This document shows, one piece after another, positions 5,901 through 6,758 of a DNA stretch of 6,758 nt (position 1 is its first letter; each line of letters begins with the position of its first letter). The notes beneath the pieces were generated by a model. The model saw only the letters and a program-made list of their open reading frames with translations. It was not told the origin of the DNA and did not search any database. The stretch comes from Burkholderiales bacterium (GTDB taxonomy: Bacteria; Pseudomonadota; Gammaproteobacteria; Burkholderiales; Burkholderiaceae_D). The translations under genes and the position numbers were made by a program. The stretch is from contig JAGWUK010000160.1 in NCBI GenBank assembly GCA_028868455.1, positions 1 to 6,758 of the forward strand, written 5' to 3'.

Positions 5901-6627
5901 AACTGGCCAGATCCAGTTGTTCCAGGTCGATCGCCAGCGTCATGTCTTTGCTTGAGGCAAACGGTCTGGCTCTACCCTTCAAAGAGAAATCCGCGCCGTT
6001 GATATGCGCCGATAATTTAGGTTCAACAAAGCTGCTGACCTGATTTGGGAAATTCGACAAGAAAGGCACACCCAATTGCAGCGCATCGACACTGATTTTC
6101 TTATTCACGACCTCATCGTCAATCAAGATCGTGCCGTTGCTCAGTTGCAGATTGGCGAGCGAAAAATGAAAAGGGGATTTCCCTTTCGGCATCGCATCGA
6201 TTTTCTTTTGTATATCACTGAAATTGTACTGATCTTCCTTGTCGGCGTGACGTCGCACAATATGTATGCTCGGTTCGCTGAGGCGAATTTCGTCAATGAT
6301 CAATGCCTGACGGAATACGGACGCCAGCGACAGATTAAGCACCAATTGCTTCACTTTCACGGCCGGCGTATGCTGATCTGGTTCGTACAGAGCAATGCCG
6401 TCCGCGGTCAACGTCAGCGTAAACGGGGAAAAATGCAGATCGGTGATTTCCAGCTTGCGGCCAATTTGTTGCTGAACCTGCTCCGCTGCAACGCGCTTGA
6501 CGTAGCCGGGCAAAAAGGCACAGCTCAAACCGGCAAACAGCAACACCACAACGACAAGACCCGCCAGCCAGCGTCCCATGTGCCAGCGTCGGCATGTGCT
6601 CAATATTGTTTGTGCCAGTGTTGTCAC
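2971..6627 (-). CDS. DUF748 domain protein, AsmA-like inner-membrane/periplasmic protein
   Basis: This protein has about 1218 residues. It has a short cytoplasmic N-terminus with basic residues, one membrane anchor at about 20-40 (WLAGLVVVVLLFAGLSCAFL), and a long periplasmic body rich in beta-strand and LDL/LSL-type repeats, as in AsmA, YhdP and TamB relatives. The hallmark DUF748 block is present: LPVMLAVALLRDNDGEI at about 967-983, then NLPISGSLNDPKFSVGG and NLITKAVTSPFALLG by about 1020. A low-complexity Ala/Thr/Pro/Gln linker at about 773-820 divides the protein. The end (about 1045-1218) reads like an OmpA-type domain with an insertion. AsmA-like proteins are thought to bridge the periplasm and help move phospholipid to the outer membrane; that role here is inference. 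The frame is open to a TTG at 6738, but the GTG at 6627 has GAGG six bases upstream and gives a sensible anchor, so I prefer it; an ATG at 6579 has no ribosome site. It is a single gene with its own terminator. Confidence 0.9.
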   Translation of the reverse strand: MTTLAQTILSTCRRWHMGRWLAGLVVVVLLFAGLSCAFLPGYVKRVAAEQVQQQIGRKLEITDLHFSPFTLTLTADGIALYEPDQHTPAVKVKQLVLNLSLASVFRQALIIDEIRLSEPSIHIVRRHADKEDQYNFSDIQKKIDAMPKGKSPFHFSLANLQLSNGTILIDDEVVNKKISVDALQLGVPFLSNFPNQVSSFVEPKLSAHINGADFSLKGRARPFASSKDMTLAIDLEQLDLASYVPYIPVSLPVQIQRARLSTRLDLTFSSKEKVPELLLAGDIRLQDLDVQDKHSSPLLKMAEMTVHVAQFNVLNTSATVDKVVFSAPEVWLDVDAQGRLNWARLNASSKPATADTALTKKENKPLPLIRIGEVRVQKGQVHLSDAAHATPALSLRAQDMDVSIRQLSTAADAPASPVTVGLHGEQSEQLEFNGTVQALSGIVDGQAKLTALPLAAYQGLFNKHILAKISGQLDLSSHIHADKNQFQLDDLALKLDAFSIKGKSASDGGITLKSLALTKLKLDTATRRIQAGSLLMDGLATDLRRDPQAVLNLQKWLLPAPVNAVADTQPATGKASAGWQFGLAAFDLKNSSLALNDQSVTPEVKLKADAVSLHLEQFSSDWSQAMKMSLHSSFSRKAKLEISGSSTSQLKKTDLKLDAQGLPLALLYPYFSKYLNVSLTRGRADVKGQFAISNLLDAQRQIRYKGLVSLKNFHVLENGTSEDFLEWKEIALNGIDASFGNQAPQVAISKLDLNDFYARAILSEKGKLNLQNILSHEATTATPEQAGPESASGTVQNVAIASVTETQPANASVQPLAAAKPAMHISIAQTTLHGGNINFTDNFIKPNYSANLTAVSGNIGAISSDLPQAATVELTGKIDDDAPLVISGSLNPLSSPILLDIKGSATGLELTRLTPYAAKYAGYAIEKGKLSTQVSYHIENQQLQAENDIRLDQLTFGERVDSPTATKLPVMLAVALLRDNDGEIAINLPISGSLNDPKFSVGGIIFRVFVNLITKAVTSPFALLGSMFGGGEELAYAEFSPGLTVLTPATITKLDSLAKALKNRSGLKLDIVGRIDPVSDSAGLREFYLTQKMRDLKWRELRQKDRSIKKDSVTLNDEDKKKYIEQVYQAEKFDKPRNMIGIAKTLPTADAEQLILKNTVVTPEALRALAQQRADVVRDYLEDVSGIQRDRLFLVAPKLNPDGIKDKGSPNRVDFSLK

Positions 6628-6633
6628 GATCAG

Positions 6634-6637
6634 CCTC
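6634..6637 (-). promoter_or_regulatory. Ribosome binding site supporting the GTG start of the DUF748 gene
   Basis: GAGG on the minus strand lies six bases before the GTG at 6627. Neither the TTG at 6738 nor the ATG at 6579 has a comparable match, so this site decides the start. Confidence 0.55.
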
Positions 6638-6648
6638 GGTAGGAAATT

Positions 6649-6677
6649 TTTATCAGTGCGTGTCGAAGTTTTGTCTG
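6649..6677 (-). promoter_or_regulatory. Weak promoter candidate for the DUF748 gene
   Basis: On the minus strand CAGACA (6672-6677) and GATAAA (6649-6654) are 17 bases apart, each matching the sigma-70 consensus at four of six positions. It would start transcription about 15 bases before the GTG start and just upstream of its GAGG site. If it is real, the TTG start at 6738 cannot be used. Confidence 0.25.
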
Positions 6678-6758
6678 CATGTTGCGGTGCCTGCTGCCGT
6701 ACTTTTCGCCTGTGGGTCGCGACGATAGTCAGGCGCAAAAACGGGCAACGAATTCGCT

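Noticed and set aside
2914..5902. Several long plus-strand frames of 170-190 codons opposite the DUF748 gene
   Set aside because: They are antisense shadows of a well-supported DUF748 reading frame, with Cys/Arg/Phe-rich sequences and no recognisable domains.
6628..6738. TTG start at 6738 adding 37 residues to the DUF748 protein
   Set aside because: TTG is a poor start with no ribosome site here; the extension is very basic and precedes a normal anchor that starts well from the GTG at 6627.
1..6758. CRISPR arrays, tRNA genes, insertion sequences, phage or toxin-antitoxin genes
   Set aside because: I saw no regularly spaced repeats, cloverleaf-like segments, transposase motifs or terminal inverted repeats.

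Overview
The window looks like ordinary chromosome from a Gram-negative proteobacterium. A betaproteobacterium of the Burkholderiales/Oxalobacteraceae kind is the most likely source. This is an inference from the protein families, the moderate GC content by eye, and the inner-membrane/periplasm proteins; no rRNA or other marker is present to confirm it. All four recognisable genes lie on the minus strand, so the window reads from right to left. I see no tRNA, rRNA, insertion sequence, phage gene or CRISPR array.

Layout from right to left. Positions 6628-6758 are upstream DNA with a weak promoter candidate. Positions 2971-6627 encode a very large (about 1218 aa) DUF748/AsmA-like protein with one N-terminal membrane anchor; its C-terminal end reads like an OmpA-type fold split by an insertion. 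A good intrinsic terminator (2918-2947) ends that unit. A 309-base non-coding gap (2662-2970), rich in GCGCCA/TGGCGC motifs, leads to a two-gene signalling operon: a CheY-like single-domain response regulator (2269-2661) whose stop codon directly abuts the start of a four-domain diguanylate cyclase (625-2268; Hpt-REC-REC-GGDEF). A 263-base gap follows, with inverted repeats, a good promoter candidate and a structured leader, and then the 5' part of a secreted STY0301-family protein that runs off the left edge (1-361).

How the genes work together. The response regulator and the cyclase almost certainly act together: a phosphoryl group could pass among the single REC protein, the Hpt histidine and the second REC of the cyclase, and so control cyclic-di-GMP synthesis. 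No histidine kinase is encoded in the window, so the input must come from elsewhere. In the cyclase the first REC has Glu where the phosphorylated Asp should be, while the second REC is complete. The DUF748 and STY0301 genes look like separate transcription units with envelope roles. The items most worth following up are the Hpt/pseudo-REC/REC arrangement of the cyclase and the OmpA-like end of the DUF748 protein. I do not see convincing evidence for a wholly new multi-gene system.
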